Assembly (NCBI RefSeq): GCF_016584115.1
Contig: NZ_NRSK01000002.1
Span: 103,465-167,464 of the forward strand
Direction: 5' to 3'
DNA length: 64,000 nt
From: Ectothiorhodospira mobilis
GTDB taxonomy: Bacteria > Pseudomonadota > Gammaproteobacteria > Ectothiorhodospirales > Ectothiorhodospiraceae
The notes under the pieces are model-generated. The model was not told the DNA's origin and made no database searches. It saw only the letters and a program-made list of their open reading frames with translations. The position numbers were made by a program, and so were the translations under genes. Shown here in pieces: positions 1-8,550 of the stretch; the stretch's first letter is position 1, and each line of letters starts with the position of its first letter.

Positions 1-707
1 TGCGTACCCTCCCCCACCCGGGTCTCCGCCCAGGTGCGGAAGGCCTGGATCGCCTCCGCCGGACCGGCCAGCAGCAGTCGGTGGTCCACGCGGCTGCCGG
101 GCACGATCAGCCCCGTGCGCGCCAGATCGGCGTGGTTGAACAGGAGCCGGGGCGCCATCTGGAAGAGCTCTCCGCCCCGCCCCGGCTCGTCGCTGATCAC
201 CCGGGTGAGGGTCAGGGTGGCCTCCCCCACCTCCAGCCCCACCCCCAGGTCCACACCAAGACGCTGCAACAGCGGGGCCTGGACCCAGGCCTCACCGGGC
301 GCCGGGACCCCCCGGGCCGGCCGGTCCCCGGCAAAGGGTGCATCCGCCACCCGGGCCGTACCGCGCAGGGGCCAGCCTGCCTCCACCGCCTTGAGCTCCG
401 CCAGCTGGGTGCGCTCGCCGTGGAAGAGCACGCTGCGGAACTCGGCCGTGCGCACCGTCTCCAGCCCCATACGGTGGGCCCGTTGCGACAGGTTCTCCGG
501 CGGCGGCTGCCGCGCGCTGATCACCAGATCGGCGCCCTGCAGGACCGCGGCCTGGCGGTCCACCGCCCCCTGGACCCGGTCGGTGAACAGCCCCACCGAG
601 GTCACCGCCCCCACGGCCACCACCAGGGCGAGCACCAGGATGCCCGGGGCCCCGGAACGCCATTCCCGCCCCAGGGCCTGCAGCGATTCCCGCAGGATCC
701 CGCTCAT
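1..707 (-). CDS. ABC exporter permease, YbbP/FtsX type (partial, 3' end outside window)
   Basis: This is the N-terminal 235 or so residues of a large inner-membrane permease of the FtsX/MacB/YbbP type; the rest lies beyond the left edge. The visible part starts with a short cytoplasmic stretch. One strong transmembrane helix follows (about residues 19-39, rich in Leu, Val and Ala), then an extracytoplasmic region with the DRVQGAVDRQAA and LQGADLVIS elements typical of this family. The ATG at 707 overlaps the stop of the upstream ATPase gene as ATGA, so the two are translationally coupled. In Escherichia coli the same neighbours occur as tesA divergent from ybbA-ybbP, which supports the assignment. 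The substrate is unknown. Confidence 0.8.
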   Translation of the reverse strand, partial: MSGILRESLQALGREWRSGAPGILVLALVVAVGAVTSVGLFTDRVQGAVDRQAAVLQGADLVISARQPPPENLSQRAHRMGLETVRTAEFRSVLFHGERTQLAELKAVEAGWPLRGTARVADAPFAGDRPARGVPAPGEAWVQAPLLQRLGVDLGVGLEVGEATLTLTRVISDEPGRGGELFQMAPRLLFNHADLARTGLIVPGSRVDHRLLLAGPAEAIQAFRTWAETRVGEGT

Positions 708-1393
708 GCCGCCACCAGCACGCCGTCATCCAGGCGGTAGCTGCGTTCGCAACGGGCCGCCAGATCCGGGTCGTGGGTCACCATCACCAGGGCCGTGCCA
801 CCGGCCGCGCGCAGATCGAAGAGCAGATCCACCACCCGTTCCCCGGTATGGCGGTCCAGGTTGCCGGTGGGTTCATCCGCGAACAGCACCCGGGGCCCCG
901 GGGCGAAGGCGCGGGCGATGGCCACCCGCTGCTGCTCGCCGCCGGAGAGCTGATGGGGATAGTGCCCCAGGCGATGGGCCAGACCCACCCGTTCCAGGGC
1001 CTGCTGCGCCACGCTGCGGGCACCGGCACCCCGTCCCGCCAGTTCCAGGGGCAGCATGACGTTCTCCAGGGCCGTGAGGGCGGGCAGCAACTGGAAGGAC
1101 TGGAACACGAAGCCCACGCGCCCGGCCCGCAGGGCCGCGCGCCCGTCCTCGTCCAGGCCGGAGAGGGCCGCACCCAACAGATGCACCTCCCCCTGGGAGG
1201 GGGCATCCAGACCCGCCAGCAGGCCCAGCAGGGTGGACTTGCCGGAACCGGAGGTGCCCAGGATGGCCACCGCCTCGGCGGCGGCCACTTCCAGGTCCAC
1301 ACCCGCTAGAATGGACACGGGTCCCTCGGGGCCCGGGATCCACCGGGCGAGACCCCTCGCCTGCACCACGGGACTGGAAGACTCGGATACCAT
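704..1393 (-). CDS. ybbA: ABC transporter ATP-binding protein, YbbA/LolD type
   Basis: A 229-residue ATPase that would power the YbbP-type permease downstream. It has a Walker A motif (GTSGSGKST), a Q-loop, the signature LSGGEQQRV, Walker B ending [11 protein letters not shown] and a switch histidine (VTHD), all in the order of the MacB/LolD/FtsE subfamily. The start at 1393 was chosen because MVSESSS begins the family-sized protein. The open frame continues upstream, but only as antisense of tesA. Its start codon shares the tetramer CATG with the start codon of the divergent tesA gene. The stop overlaps the permease start by ATGA. Confidence 0.9.
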   Translation of the reverse strand: MVSESSSPVVQARGLARWIPGPEGPVSILAGVDLEVAAAEAVAILGTSGSGKSTLLGLLAGLDAPSQGEVHLLGAALSGLDEDGRAALRAGRVGFVFQSFQLLPALTALENVMLPLELAGRGAGARSVAQQALERVGLAHRLGHYPHQLSGGEQQRVAIARAFAPGPRVLFADEPTGNLDRHTGERVVDLLFDLRAAGGTALVMVTHDPDLAARCERSYRLDDGVLVAA

Positions 1394-2075
1394 GCGTTCA
1401 CGACTCCTGATGCTGTTGATCATGGTCTGCCTGGGCCTGGCCGCCGCCCCGGGCACGGCGGCGGAGCGCCCCACCCTGCTGGTGCTGGGGGACAGTCTCA
1501 GCGCCGCCCACGGCATCCCCCTGGAGGCCGGCTGGGTGGCCCTGCTGGCGGATCGCCTGGAACGGCGCGATCCACCGTGGAAGGTGGTCAACGCCAGCGT
1601 CGGCGGCGAGACCACCCGCGGCGGCAGGAGCCGCCTGCCCGCACTGCTGCAGCGCCATGCCCCCGAGGTGGTGATCCTTGCCCTGGGGGGCAATGACGGC
1701 CTGCGGGGCATCGCCCCGGACGAGGCCCGGGACAACCTGTCGGCCCTGGTGCGCACCGCCCGGGAGGCCGGTGCCCGGGTCCTGCTGGTGGGGATCCGCG
1801 TGCCGCCCAACTTGGGCCCGCGCTACGCCGAGAGGTTCCATGGCATCTACCACCAGCTGGCCGAATCCCTGGACGTGCCCCTGGTGCCCTTCCTGCTGGA
1901 GGGGGTGGCCCTGGAGGCGGACATGATGCAGCCGGACGGGATCCATCCCACGGCCCGGGCCCAGCCGGTGATGCTGGATCACGTCTGGCCCATGCTGGAG
2001 CCGCTTCTGGAGACGACGGACGCGTCGCCTGCAGGGGGAGGGTCACAACCCCAACCCAGATCCGCCAACCGCTGA
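1392..2075 (+). CDS. tesA: Periplasmic arylesterase/acyl-CoA thioesterase I, SGNH family
   Basis: A 227-residue GDSL/SGNH hydrolase that cleaves short-chain esters and acyl thioesters in the periplasm. Residues 1-23 look like a signal peptide (MRSRLLMLLIMVCLGLAAA, then cleavage near GTAA). All four catalytic blocks are present: GDSLSA with the nucleophile Ser, the block II Gly in GGET, GGND with the oxyanion Asn, and the DGIHP block with the catalytic Asp and His. An in-frame ATG lies a few codons downstream (MLLIMVC), so the exact start is uncertain. The 3' end overlaps the convergent HAD gene by 97 bases. Confidence 0.9.
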   Translation: MRSRLLMLLIMVCLGLAAAPGTAAERPTLLVLGDSLSAAHGIPLEAGWVALLADRLERRDPPWKVVNASVGGETTRGGRSRLPALLQRHAPEVVILALGGNDGLRGIAPDEARDNLSALVRTAREAGARVLLVGIRVPPNLGPRYAERFHGIYHQLAESLDVPLVPFLLEGVALEADMMQPDGIHPTARAQPVMLDHVWPMLEPLLETTDASPAGGGSQPQPRSANR

Positions 2076-2737
2076 GGCAGTTCCCCCACCCCCCGCACCA
2101 TGAGATCGGGATAGGGCCCACCAGGCCAGGGGGCAAGATGGGTGTTCACCCAGGCGGTGCGCATCCCCACCCGCGCCGCACCGCGCATGTCCCGTTCCGG
2201 ATCGTCCCCCACGTGCAGGGCCTCGCCGGCGGCCACCCCCGCCTCATCCAGGGCGGCGGTGAAGATCTCCGCCGCGGGCTTGGCCGCCCCGGTGCGGGAC
2301 GCGGTGACGATGAAGTCGAAAAAGCCGCCGATACCGATGCGGTGTACATCGGCGTTGCCGTTGGTGATGGCCCCCACACGGAAGTGCCGTGAGAGGTGTT
2401 CCAGGGTCTCCATCACTGCATCGAAGAGCTCCACCTGGTTGCGGCCCTCCCAGAACACCTGGAAACCGGGTTCCACCAGGGTGTCGTCATAGTCGAACTG
2501 GCGCGCCAGTTCCTGCAGCCACTCCTTGCGCAGCACGGTCAGGTCGGGATAGCGGTGGGCCCGTGGGGAGAACCAGTCCTGGCGGTGGCGGATCAAGGCC
2601 TCTGCATCCAGACGGCGGGTGATGCGCGGATAGTGGGCGGCCAGCCAGGCATGGAAGGCATGCTCCGCCCGCCGGATCACGGGGGCGCATGCCCAGAGGG
2701 TGTCATCCAGGTCGAAGGTGATGCAGCGCAGTTCCAT
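1979..2737 (-). CDS. HAD-superfamily hydrolase, subfamily IA (YigB-like phosphatase)
   Basis: A 252-residue haloacid-dehalogenase-like phosphatase. Motif I is FDLDDTLW (Asp nucleophile and general acid), motif II is the Thr in AITNGN, motif III is the Lys in GAAKP and motif IV is HVGDDPERD. The cap between motifs I and II is helical, as in YigB, which dephosphorylates FMN and sugar phosphates; the actual substrate is not determined here. The start at 2737 (MELRCITFD) places motif I at the usual distance from the N-terminus. A second ATG at 2749 adds four residues. The gene is convergent with tesA and runs into its 3' end. Confidence 0.85.
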   Translation of the reverse strand: MELRCITFDLDDTLWACAPVIRRAEHAFHAWLAAHYPRITRRLDAEALIRHRQDWFSPRAHRYPDLTVLRKEWLQELARQFDYDDTLVEPGFQVFWEGRNQVELFDAVMETLEHLSRHFRVGAITNGNADVHRIGIGGFFDFIVTASRTGAAKPAAEIFTAALDEAGVAAGEALHVGDDPERDMRGAARVGMRTAWVNTHLAPWPGGPYPDLMVRGVGELPQRLADLGWGCDPPPAGDASVVSRSGSSMGQT

Positions 2738-2864
2738 GGCTGCAAGCATACCCGAATCCGCCGCTCGGGTAAGCCATTGGGGTCGGAGGCCCTCATGGCC
2801 GGGCCAGGGTGAGATGCTACACTCCCTGCGGACATTCAACGAAGGAACATCGGAGGTATCCCGC

Positions 2865-3317
2865 ATGAAAATCGCAACCCAGGCCGTGCTCACCGGCACC
2901 CTGCTGGCCCTGACCGCCGGCGCCGTGCAGGCGGTGGAGCCCGAGGACGCCATCGAATACCGTCAGGCGGTGTTCGAGGTCTTCAAGTGGAACATGGGGC
3001 CCCTGGGGGCCATGGCCCAGGGCAAGATGCCCTTCGACCGGGAACAGGCGGCCCTGCACGCCCAACAGCTGAACCGGGTGGCGGACATGCCCTGGCAGGG
3101 GTTTGTCGAAGGCTCGGACAGCGGCAACAGCGAGGCCCTGGCGGAGGTGTGGACGGACCGCCAGGGGTTCGATGAAAAGGCCTCCGACTTTGAGCAGGCC
3201 GCCGCCACCCTGGCGGAACTGGTGCAAAGCGAGGCCCCCGAAGGGGACATCCGCCGCCAGATCGGGGCCGTGGGCCAGAGCTGTAAGGCCTGTCACGACC
3301 ACTACCGGGAGGACTGA
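2865..3317 (+). CDS. cycP: Cytochrome c' (class II c-type cytochrome)
   Basis: A 150-residue periplasmic haem protein. It has a signal peptide of about 23 residues (MKIATQAVLTGTLLALTAG...), a four-helix-bundle domain starting EPEDAIEYRQAVFEV, and the C-terminal haem-binding CKACHDHY motif where class II cytochromes carry CxxCH. The FKWNMGPL segment fits the distal-side region of the family. Cytochromes c' bind nitric oxide and are abundant in purple bacteria including Ectothiorhodospira. A GGAGGT ribosome-binding site lies at 2852-2857. The convergent cytochrome b561 gene downstream is a plausible electron-transfer partner. Confidence 0.93.
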   Translation: MKIATQAVLTGTLLALTAGAVQAVEPEDAIEYRQAVFEVFKWNMGPLGAMAQGKMPFDREQAALHAQQLNRVADMPWQGFVEGSDSGNSEALAEVWTDRQGFDEKASDFEQAAATLAELVQSEAPEGDIRRQIGAVGQSCKACHDHYRED

Positions 3318-3325
3318 CCCTCTCG

Positions 3326-3348
3326 CGGCCGCCCCGGCGGGGCGGCCG
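3326..3348. terminator. GC hairpin between convergent cytochrome genes
   Basis: A perfect 10-bp stem (CGGCCGCCCC pairing with GGGGCGGCCG) with a three-base loop lies between the two convergent stop codons. There is no T run on either strand, so it may act as a bidirectional but not classical intrinsic terminator. Confidence 0.5.
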
Positions 3349-3359
3349 TACCTGGCCCC

Positions 3360-4058
3360 TCACGGGGCCAGGCTGATCCCTCCCCAGACCAGCGCGGCAC
3401 AGAGGGCGAGCAGGACCAGGGCCCGCCCCATCCCCACGAAATGCACCTCCTCCACACCGCGATCCGCGGGCATGGGTTTGCGCCCGGTGATCATGGGCCG
3501 CACCAGGTCGTCCCCCTTGAGTACCCTGTGCAGCACCACGGCCACCACGTGCACCGTCACCACCGCCAGGATCAGATTGAAATTGGCGTGGTGGATCCCG
3601 GTGAGCCAGGCCCGGGTGTCCCCGGAGACCAGGGTCGCCAGGGGCCCCTGGGTGAAGATCTCGTCATCGGCGAAAAGCCCCGTCACCGCCTGCACCAGGA
3701 GCAGGCCCAGCATGAGCAGCACCGACCAGCCCCCCAGGGGGTTGTGACCAAAGCTGCGATGCATGCGGCCCCGGGCCAGGTCCCCCACATAACGGGCCAC
3801 CGTCCCGGGCCCCGTGACAAAGGCCGGGAAACGGGCGCTGCGGCTGCCGAAAAAACCCCAGGCGATGCGAAACAGCACCAGGGTGAGCAGGGCATAGCCC
3901 AGCTGCATGTGCCAGCCCAGGGTGGTGAGGTCCTGCCCCGTGTACCACAGGGCCGCCAGCAGCACCGGCAGCGCCCAGTGGAACAGGCGCGTGGGGGCGT
4001 CCCACAGCCTGAGGGGATGCAACGGGATCGCCTCCTGCGTCTGTCTCTTCTCCGTCAT
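3360..4058 (-). CDS. Cytochrome b561 family membrane protein
   Basis: A 232-residue di-haem b-type cytochrome of the bacterial cytochrome b561/Ni-Fe hydrogenase b-subunit fold. Hydrophobic segments lie at about residues 28-45, 53-70, 110-130, 155-180 and 212-228. Candidate haem-ligand histidines occur in LFHWALP, LGWHMQL, GIHHANF and VVTVHVVAVVLHR. These proteins pass electrons from the membrane to periplasmic c-type cytochromes, and this gene is frequently a neighbour of cytochrome c' genes, as here. The ribosome-binding site AGGAGA lies 7 bases before the ATG. Confidence 0.88.
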   Translation of the reverse strand: MTEKRQTQEAIPLHPLRLWDAPTRLFHWALPVLLAALWYTGQDLTTLGWHMQLGYALLTLVLFRIAWGFFGSRSARFPAFVTGPGTVARYVGDLARGRMHRSFGHNPLGGWSVLLMLGLLLVQAVTGLFADDEIFTQGPLATLVSGDTRAWLTGIHHANFNLILAVVTVHVVAVVLHRVLKGDDLVRPMITGRKPMPADRGVEEVHFVGMGRALVLLALCAALVWGGISLAP

Positions 4059-4089
4059 CGCCGGTCTCCTTCACGTGCGGGATGGGGGT

Positions 4090-5274
4090 TCATGATGGCC
4101 CATGGGCATCGGTCTGCGCATCCCGTCCCTGGGGATCGTAGCCGGTCAACTCCACAAAACCCCGTCCCGCGGGCCGGCCGTCCTCGAAGACATCCACGGC
4201 ACCCTCCCAGTAGCGCACCGTCAGGTCCATCTCCTGGTCCGGGCGCAGGGCCCGCACCTCCAGGGTCCGGTCCTCCCTGCGCAGATGCACCCGCCAGGCC
4301 ACGGGGTACACGGCCCCGGAGGGGGCGGTCCAGGTATCCAGCACCTCCACCCGGTAGTCCTCCCGGGGGATGGGGCGGTAGCCGCCCCGGGGGTCCACCC
4401 ACAGCCCGTGGCTCACCGGGTCCACGCCCCCGTCCTCCAGGCGCATGCGGTAGAGCATCACATCGTGGCCATCGGCCAGCTGCAGGGAGAACCAGTCCCA
4501 GCCCACCTGATCCTCCCCCAGGGCGCTGGTGCTCCATTCCCGGTCCATCCAGGACAGGCCCGACACGCGATATCCCTCGCCATCCAGGGTGAGCCTGCCC
4601 TCGGTCTGCATGCGGGTGATGGAATAATAGTAAGAGGCATTCCCCGGACGGCCCGACTTGCGGCTCAACCCCTCCTCCCCCTGCAGCACCACGGGCTTGA
4701 GGGCTTGCAAACGCAGATCCAGCGCCACCGACCCCGCCCCGGCCCGCAGCCGCCAGGGGAAATCGTTGCCGGAGACCGCCTCCAGGCGCCAATCGTCCAG
4801 CCAGACCCGGAAGGGATCCAGCTGCGCCCCCGCCAGTCCCGCCGCACCCCGGGAGAACCGCTCGAAGGCCCGGTGCCCCCCGCCGGCCACGTCGGTCACC
4901 GCCAGGTGGGCCATCCAGCCCTGGTTCGTGGCCCAGGCGGAGGGGGAGGATGGGGGTTCTGGGGCCAGGGCGAAGCGAAAGAAGGTGATCTGGAATCCGA
5001 AGCGGCGCCCGGCCGCATCCTCCAGGTTGCCGGTGACATACCACCATTCGTTGCGATAGTCGGGATGGGCCCCGTGATCCCGGGGAAAGCGGAAGTTGCG
5101 GGGCTCCACCGCCCGGGCATAGCCCGAGAGATCGTCCCCGCCCAGGGCCCGGGACACCTGCAGGCGGTCCCCCTCCCCTGCGGCCGGTTCCGGGCCCTTG
5201 CCGCAGCCCGCGATCCCCAGGATCAACAGCGGCAGCAGGATGCGCCGCATCCACAGGCGGCCGGTATGCCTCAT
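4090..5274 (-). CDS. Lipocalin-like lipoprotein, AttH/CrtC-like family
   Basis: A 394-residue secreted lipoprotein. The N-terminus has a signal sequence ending in a lipobox (IAGC, Cys at about residue 24). The body carries the AttH/hydroxyneurosporene-synthase motifs NEWWYVTGNL, the ITFFRFAL strand, SYYYSITRM, and WMDREWST followed by WDWFSLQL. In the plant-pathogen attEFGH operon the equivalent gene is attH. In purple bacteria the same fold gives CrtC, but CrtC is not normally a lipoprotein in an ABC operon, so AttH is preferred. The ATG at 5274 follows the permease stop by 3 bases, indicating one operon. The ligand is unknown, probably a lipid or other hydrophobic molecule. Confidence 0.82.
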   Translation of the reverse strand: MRHTGRLWMRRILLPLLILGIAGCGKGPEPAAGEGDRLQVSRALGGDDLSGYARAVEPRNFRFPRDHGAHPDYRNEWWYVTGNLEDAAGRRFGFQITFFRFALAPEPPSSPSAWATNQGWMAHLAVTDVAGGGHRAFERFSRGAAGLAGAQLDPFRVWLDDWRLEAVSGNDFPWRLRAGAGSVALDLRLQALKPVVLQGEEGLSRKSGRPGNASYYYSITRMQTEGRLTLDGEGYRVSGLSWMDREWSTSALGEDQVGWDWFSLQLADGHDVMLYRMRLEDGGVDPVSHGLWVDPRGGYRPIPREDYRVEVLDTWTAPSGAVYPVAWRVHLRREDRTLEVRALRPDQEMDLTVRYWEGAVDVFEDGRPAGRGFVELTGYDPQGRDAQTDAHGPS

Positions 5275-5277
5275 GGC

Positions 5278-7788
5278 CTATTCCTCCCTCAGGTGTTCGG
5301 CGGGCCGGGCCCGGCTCATGCGATACCCGGGATAGGCCCCGGCCAGCAGGGCCGCTGCCACGGCCAGCCACAGGCCGTCGGCCAGCACCCGCCAGGGGAC
5401 GCTGTGGGCCATGCTCCAGCCGAAGGAGCGGCGGTTGATCACATCGATGAGCACATCGGACATCAAAAGCCCCAGGGGGATGGCGAACAGACCCGCCGCC
5501 AGCCCCAGCAGGACGCTCTGCAGCGCCACCATCGCCCCCAGTTCCCGGGGGGTGACGCCAGTAGCCCGCAGCACGGCATGCTCCCGGGGCCGTTCCAGCT
5601 GCAGGGCCATGAGGGCGCTCAGCACCCCCACGAAGGCCACCCCCACGGTGAGCAGACGCAGCACGTGGGTGATGGCGAAGGTGCGGTCGAAGACCGCCAT
5701 GGCCTCCTCGCGGATCTCCCCGGTGGGGGTGACCAGGACGGGGGCATCCAGGCCGGCGACGGCCTCGCGCACCTCCGCCAGGGCCCGTGCCCGGGGGATC
5801 CCCGGGTCCAGGAACAGCCCCAGGGAGGCCACGCCGGGGTCATCCCAGTAGCGGTCGTAGCGGTCCCGGTGGATCGTCACCAGCCCCCGGTCGGAACCAT
5901 ACTCCTGCACCACCCCCACGATCTCGAAGGCCCGCAGCCCCCGGTCGGTGCGCAGGGTCAGATGATCCCCCGTCTGCAGTTGCAGGCGCCAGGCCAAAGG
6001 TTCGGAGACGATCACCGCATCCCGCCGGGCCAGGGCCTCCCAGGCGGCGCGCCGCTCCCCGGAGCGGAAGCGGTAGCCCTCGGGGGTCCGGGGGGCCGGG
6101 TCCACCGCCATGAGCTCCAGGGTGCCCCGGGGCGACTGCACGGGCACGCGGCGGGCCGTGCTCACGGCCTGCACCGCCTCCAGGGCCTGCAGCCGGGGCC
6201 GGGCCGCCTCCGGCAACAGCGGGTTCAGGCCCAGACTGGAGCGGCCCGGGGCGCTGACATAGACATCCCCCTGCAGGGTCTGGCCCAGCCAGTCGTCCAC
6301 GGTGGTGCGGAAGCTGGAGACCATCACCCCCACCCCGATGGTGGCGGAGACGGCCACCGCCAGGGCGGCCACCGCCAGGGCGGAACGGCTCAGCCCGGCA
6401 CTCACCCCCCGTGCCGCCATGCGGCCCATGGCCCCGAAGACCCCCCCCATGACCGGGGCCAACCCCCGGGAGAGCCCCATGAGACCCAGCGGCACCAGCA
6501 GGGCATAGCCCAGGATGAGGGTGAACAGGGCCACGAAGCCCAGTACCAGGCTGCGGCTGGGCCACAGGATCAGGGCCAGGCCCAGGGCCATGAGCCCGGC
6601 CCCCGCCCATCCCAGCCACGGGATGAGGCGTCCCACCCGGCGCTCCAGGTGGGAGCGGCTCAGGGCATCCCGGGGGGAGACCCGGGCCGCCTCCCAGGCG
6701 GGCCCCAGGGCCGCCACGGCGGTGGCCCCCAGCCCCAGGGCCAGTCCCTTGAGCAGCACCCAGGGGGACAGGTCCAGTGCGGTGACGCTGAGGACGAAGT
6801 ACATGTCCGAGATGGTGCGGGTCACCATCTGCAGCAGGAAGCGGCCGATGACCGTCCCCGCCAGCAGGCCCAGCAGGGTGCCCATCAGACCCACCACCAG
6901 GGCCTCCGCCATCACGCGGCGGCCCAGTTCGCCGCCGGTCATCCCCTGCATGCGCAAGAGGGCCAGCAGACGCCGGCGGCGCAGCACGGAGAAGATCATG
7001 GTGTTGTAGACCAGAAAGCCCCCCACCAGCAGGGCCAGCAGGCTCATGGCCGCCAGGTTCACCTGAAAGGCCCGGGCCAGTTGCAGCGTGGCCTCATTGC
7101 GCCCCTCGGTGCGCACCAGGTCGGCCCCCGGCGGCAACAGGGCCCGCACCCGCTGCACCGCCGCCGGGTCTTCCAGGATCAGGTCGATGCGGTCCAGGCG
7201 GCCCACCCGGTCCAGGAGCCCCTGGGCCTGGGCGATGTCCGCCACCAGGATGCCGTCCAGGGCGGGATCGTCGCTGTCCAGGACGGTCTCCAGGGTCACC
7301 GGGTGCCGCTCCCCGAGCACCTCCAGGGAAAAGCCCTCCCCCGCCGTCAGGCCCAGGCGGTCGGCGGCCCGCCGGCTCAGGGCCACGCCATCGCCGGAGG
7401 TGATCAGGTCGGTCATGCCGCCGCCCTGCAGGCCGGCGGCGTAGCTGCGAAAGGGGGCCTCGGCAAAGGGATCCAGGCCCAGCAGGGTCAGGGTCTCGCC
7501 CCGGATCTGCACATGGCCCTCCACCACCGGGGCACTGTCCCGCACCCCGGCCTGGCGCAGCCGGGTGTAGACGGCCTCGTCCAGGCCCGCCGGACCGCCC
7601 AGCACCTGGTGGGTGGCACGCCCGGAGACCGCGTCCAGGGACAGTTCAAAGGCCCGGGATGCGCTGGAGTTGGCCAGGTCCACCCCCACCACCACGGCCA
7701 CCCCCAGGGCGACGCCGAGGATGGACAGCAGCACATTCCAGGGATGGCGCCGGTGATCCCGCAGCAGGGCCAGGAACAGGCTGTTCAT
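5278..7788 (-). CDS. ABC transporter permease with two FtsX domains (AttF/AttG-like)
   Basis: An 836-residue inner-membrane permease. An N-terminal helix (about residues 18-40) is followed by a large extracytoplasmic domain and an FtsX core of three helices (about 255-380). A central pair of helices (about 400-450) and a second extracytoplasmic domain come next, and a second FtsX core ends the protein (from about 690). The duplicated FtsX organisation suits lipoprotein- or lipid-handling exporters of the LolCDE/Att type. Its ATG overlaps the ATPase stop by ATGA. With the ATPase upstream and the lipocalin lipoprotein downstream it forms a three-gene exporter operon. Confidence 0.88.
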   Translation of the reverse strand: MNSLFLALLRDHRRHPWNVLLSILGVALGVAVVVGVDLANSSASRAFELSLDAVSGRATHQVLGGPAGLDEAVYTRLRQAGVRDSAPVVEGHVQIRGETLTLLGLDPFAEAPFRSYAAGLQGGGMTDLITSGDGVALSRRAADRLGLTAGEGFSLEVLGERHPVTLETVLDSDDPALDGILVADIAQAQGLLDRVGRLDRIDLILEDPAAVQRVRALLPPGADLVRTEGRNEATLQLARAFQVNLAAMSLLALLVGGFLVYNTMIFSVLRRRRLLALLRMQGMTGGELGRRVMAEALVVGLMGTLLGLLAGTVIGRFLLQMVTRTISDMYFVLSVTALDLSPWVLLKGLALGLGATAVAALGPAWEAARVSPRDALSRSHLERRVGRLIPWLGWAGAGLMALGLALILWPSRSLVLGFVALFTLILGYALLVPLGLMGLSRGLAPVMGGVFGAMGRMAARGVSAGLSRSALAVAALAVAVSATIGVGVMVSSFRTTVDDWLGQTLQGDVYVSAPGRSSLGLNPLLPEAARPRLQALEAVQAVSTARRVPVQSPRGTLELMAVDPAPRTPEGYRFRSGERRAAWEALARRDAVIVSEPLAWRLQLQTGDHLTLRTDRGLRAFEIVGVVQEYGSDRGLVTIHRDRYDRYWDDPGVASLGLFLDPGIPRARALAEVREAVAGLDAPVLVTPTGEIREEAMAVFDRTFAITHVLRLLTVGVAFVGVLSALMALQLERPREHAVLRATGVTPRELGAMVALQSVLLGLAAGLFAIPLGLLMSDVLIDVINRRSFGWSMAHSVPWRVLADGLWLAVAAALLAGAYPGYRMSRARPAEHLREE

Positions 7789-8501
7789 GGATGCACATCC
7801 CCGCGATCCAGACGCCCCTCGCACAGGGTCCACACCCGGTCGGCCACCGCCGCCACGTCGCGGCTGTGGGTCACCATCACCAGGGTGCGGCCCTGACGCC
7901 GGACCAGATCCCGGAGCAGGGTGATGATGCGGTCACCGGTATCGGCGTCCAGGTTTCCCGTGGGCTCGTCCGCCAGCAGCAGGGCCGGCTCGTGGGCGAT
8001 GGCCCGGGCGATGGCCACCCGCTGTTGCTCGCCCCCGGAGAGGGCATCGGGGAAGGCCCCGCCCCGTCCGGGCAGGCCCACCTGTTCCAGCAGATCCTCC
8101 ACGCGGCTGCGCCGTTCCCGGGCCGGAAGGCCGTTGAGTTCCAGGGGCAGGGCGATATTCTCCGCCACGGTGAGGGTGGGCACCAGATTGAAGAACTGGT
8201 AGACAAAGCCCACGCGGCGGCGGCGGAACAGGGTGCGCTCCCGTTCCCCCATGCGGTCCAGGCGCTGCCCCTCCACCTGGATCTCGCCGCCGTCGGGGCG
8301 GTCGATCCCCGCCAGCAGATTCAGCAGCGTGGACTTGCCCGAGCCGGACCGCCCCAGCAGGGCAACGATCTCCCCGCGCTCCACCCGGGCGTCGATGCCG
8401 TCCAGCACCACGCGCCGGTGCCCCCCCTCCTCGTAGGCACGGCGCAGATCCCGGACGAAAAGGACCGGACCTTCCCCGGGCGTCGCTGTCGCATTGGCCA
8501 T
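7785..8501 (-). CDS. ABC transporter ATP-binding protein (AttE/LolD-like)
   Basis: A 238-residue ATPase with Walker A (GRSGSGKST), Q-loop (VYQFFNL), signature LSGGEQQRV, Walker B ending [11 protein letters not shown] and switch His (VTHS). It is the first gene of the operon that continues with the double-FtsX permease and the AttH-like lipoprotein. It is distinct from the YbbA-type ATPase at 704-1393, so the window holds two MacB-class exporters within 8.5 kb. About 50 bases separate it from the recJ stop upstream on the same strand, so read-through from recJ is possible. Confidence 0.9.
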   Translation of the reverse strand: MANATATPGEGPVLFVRDLRRAYEEGGHRRVVLDGIDARVERGEIVALLGRSGSGKSTLLNLLAGIDRPDGGEIQVEGQRLDRMGERERTLFRRRRVGFVYQFFNLVPTLTVAENIALPLELNGLPARERRSRVEDLLEQVGLPGRGGAFPDALSGGEQQRVAIARAIAHEPALLLADEPTGNLDADTGDRIITLLRDLVRRQGRTLVMVTHSRDVAAVADRVWTLCEGRLDRGDVHP

Positions 8502-8550
8502 GATGGGTTTCCTGTCTTGTGGTTATTGTCCGTTGGGGACGGGGGAGGCC

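Noticed and set aside
4102..7896. Long plus-strand open frame opposite the AttH/permease genes
   Set aside because: It shows the same antisense composition artefact (His/Gln/Pro/Gly-rich). The minus-strand permease and lipoprotein are unambiguous.
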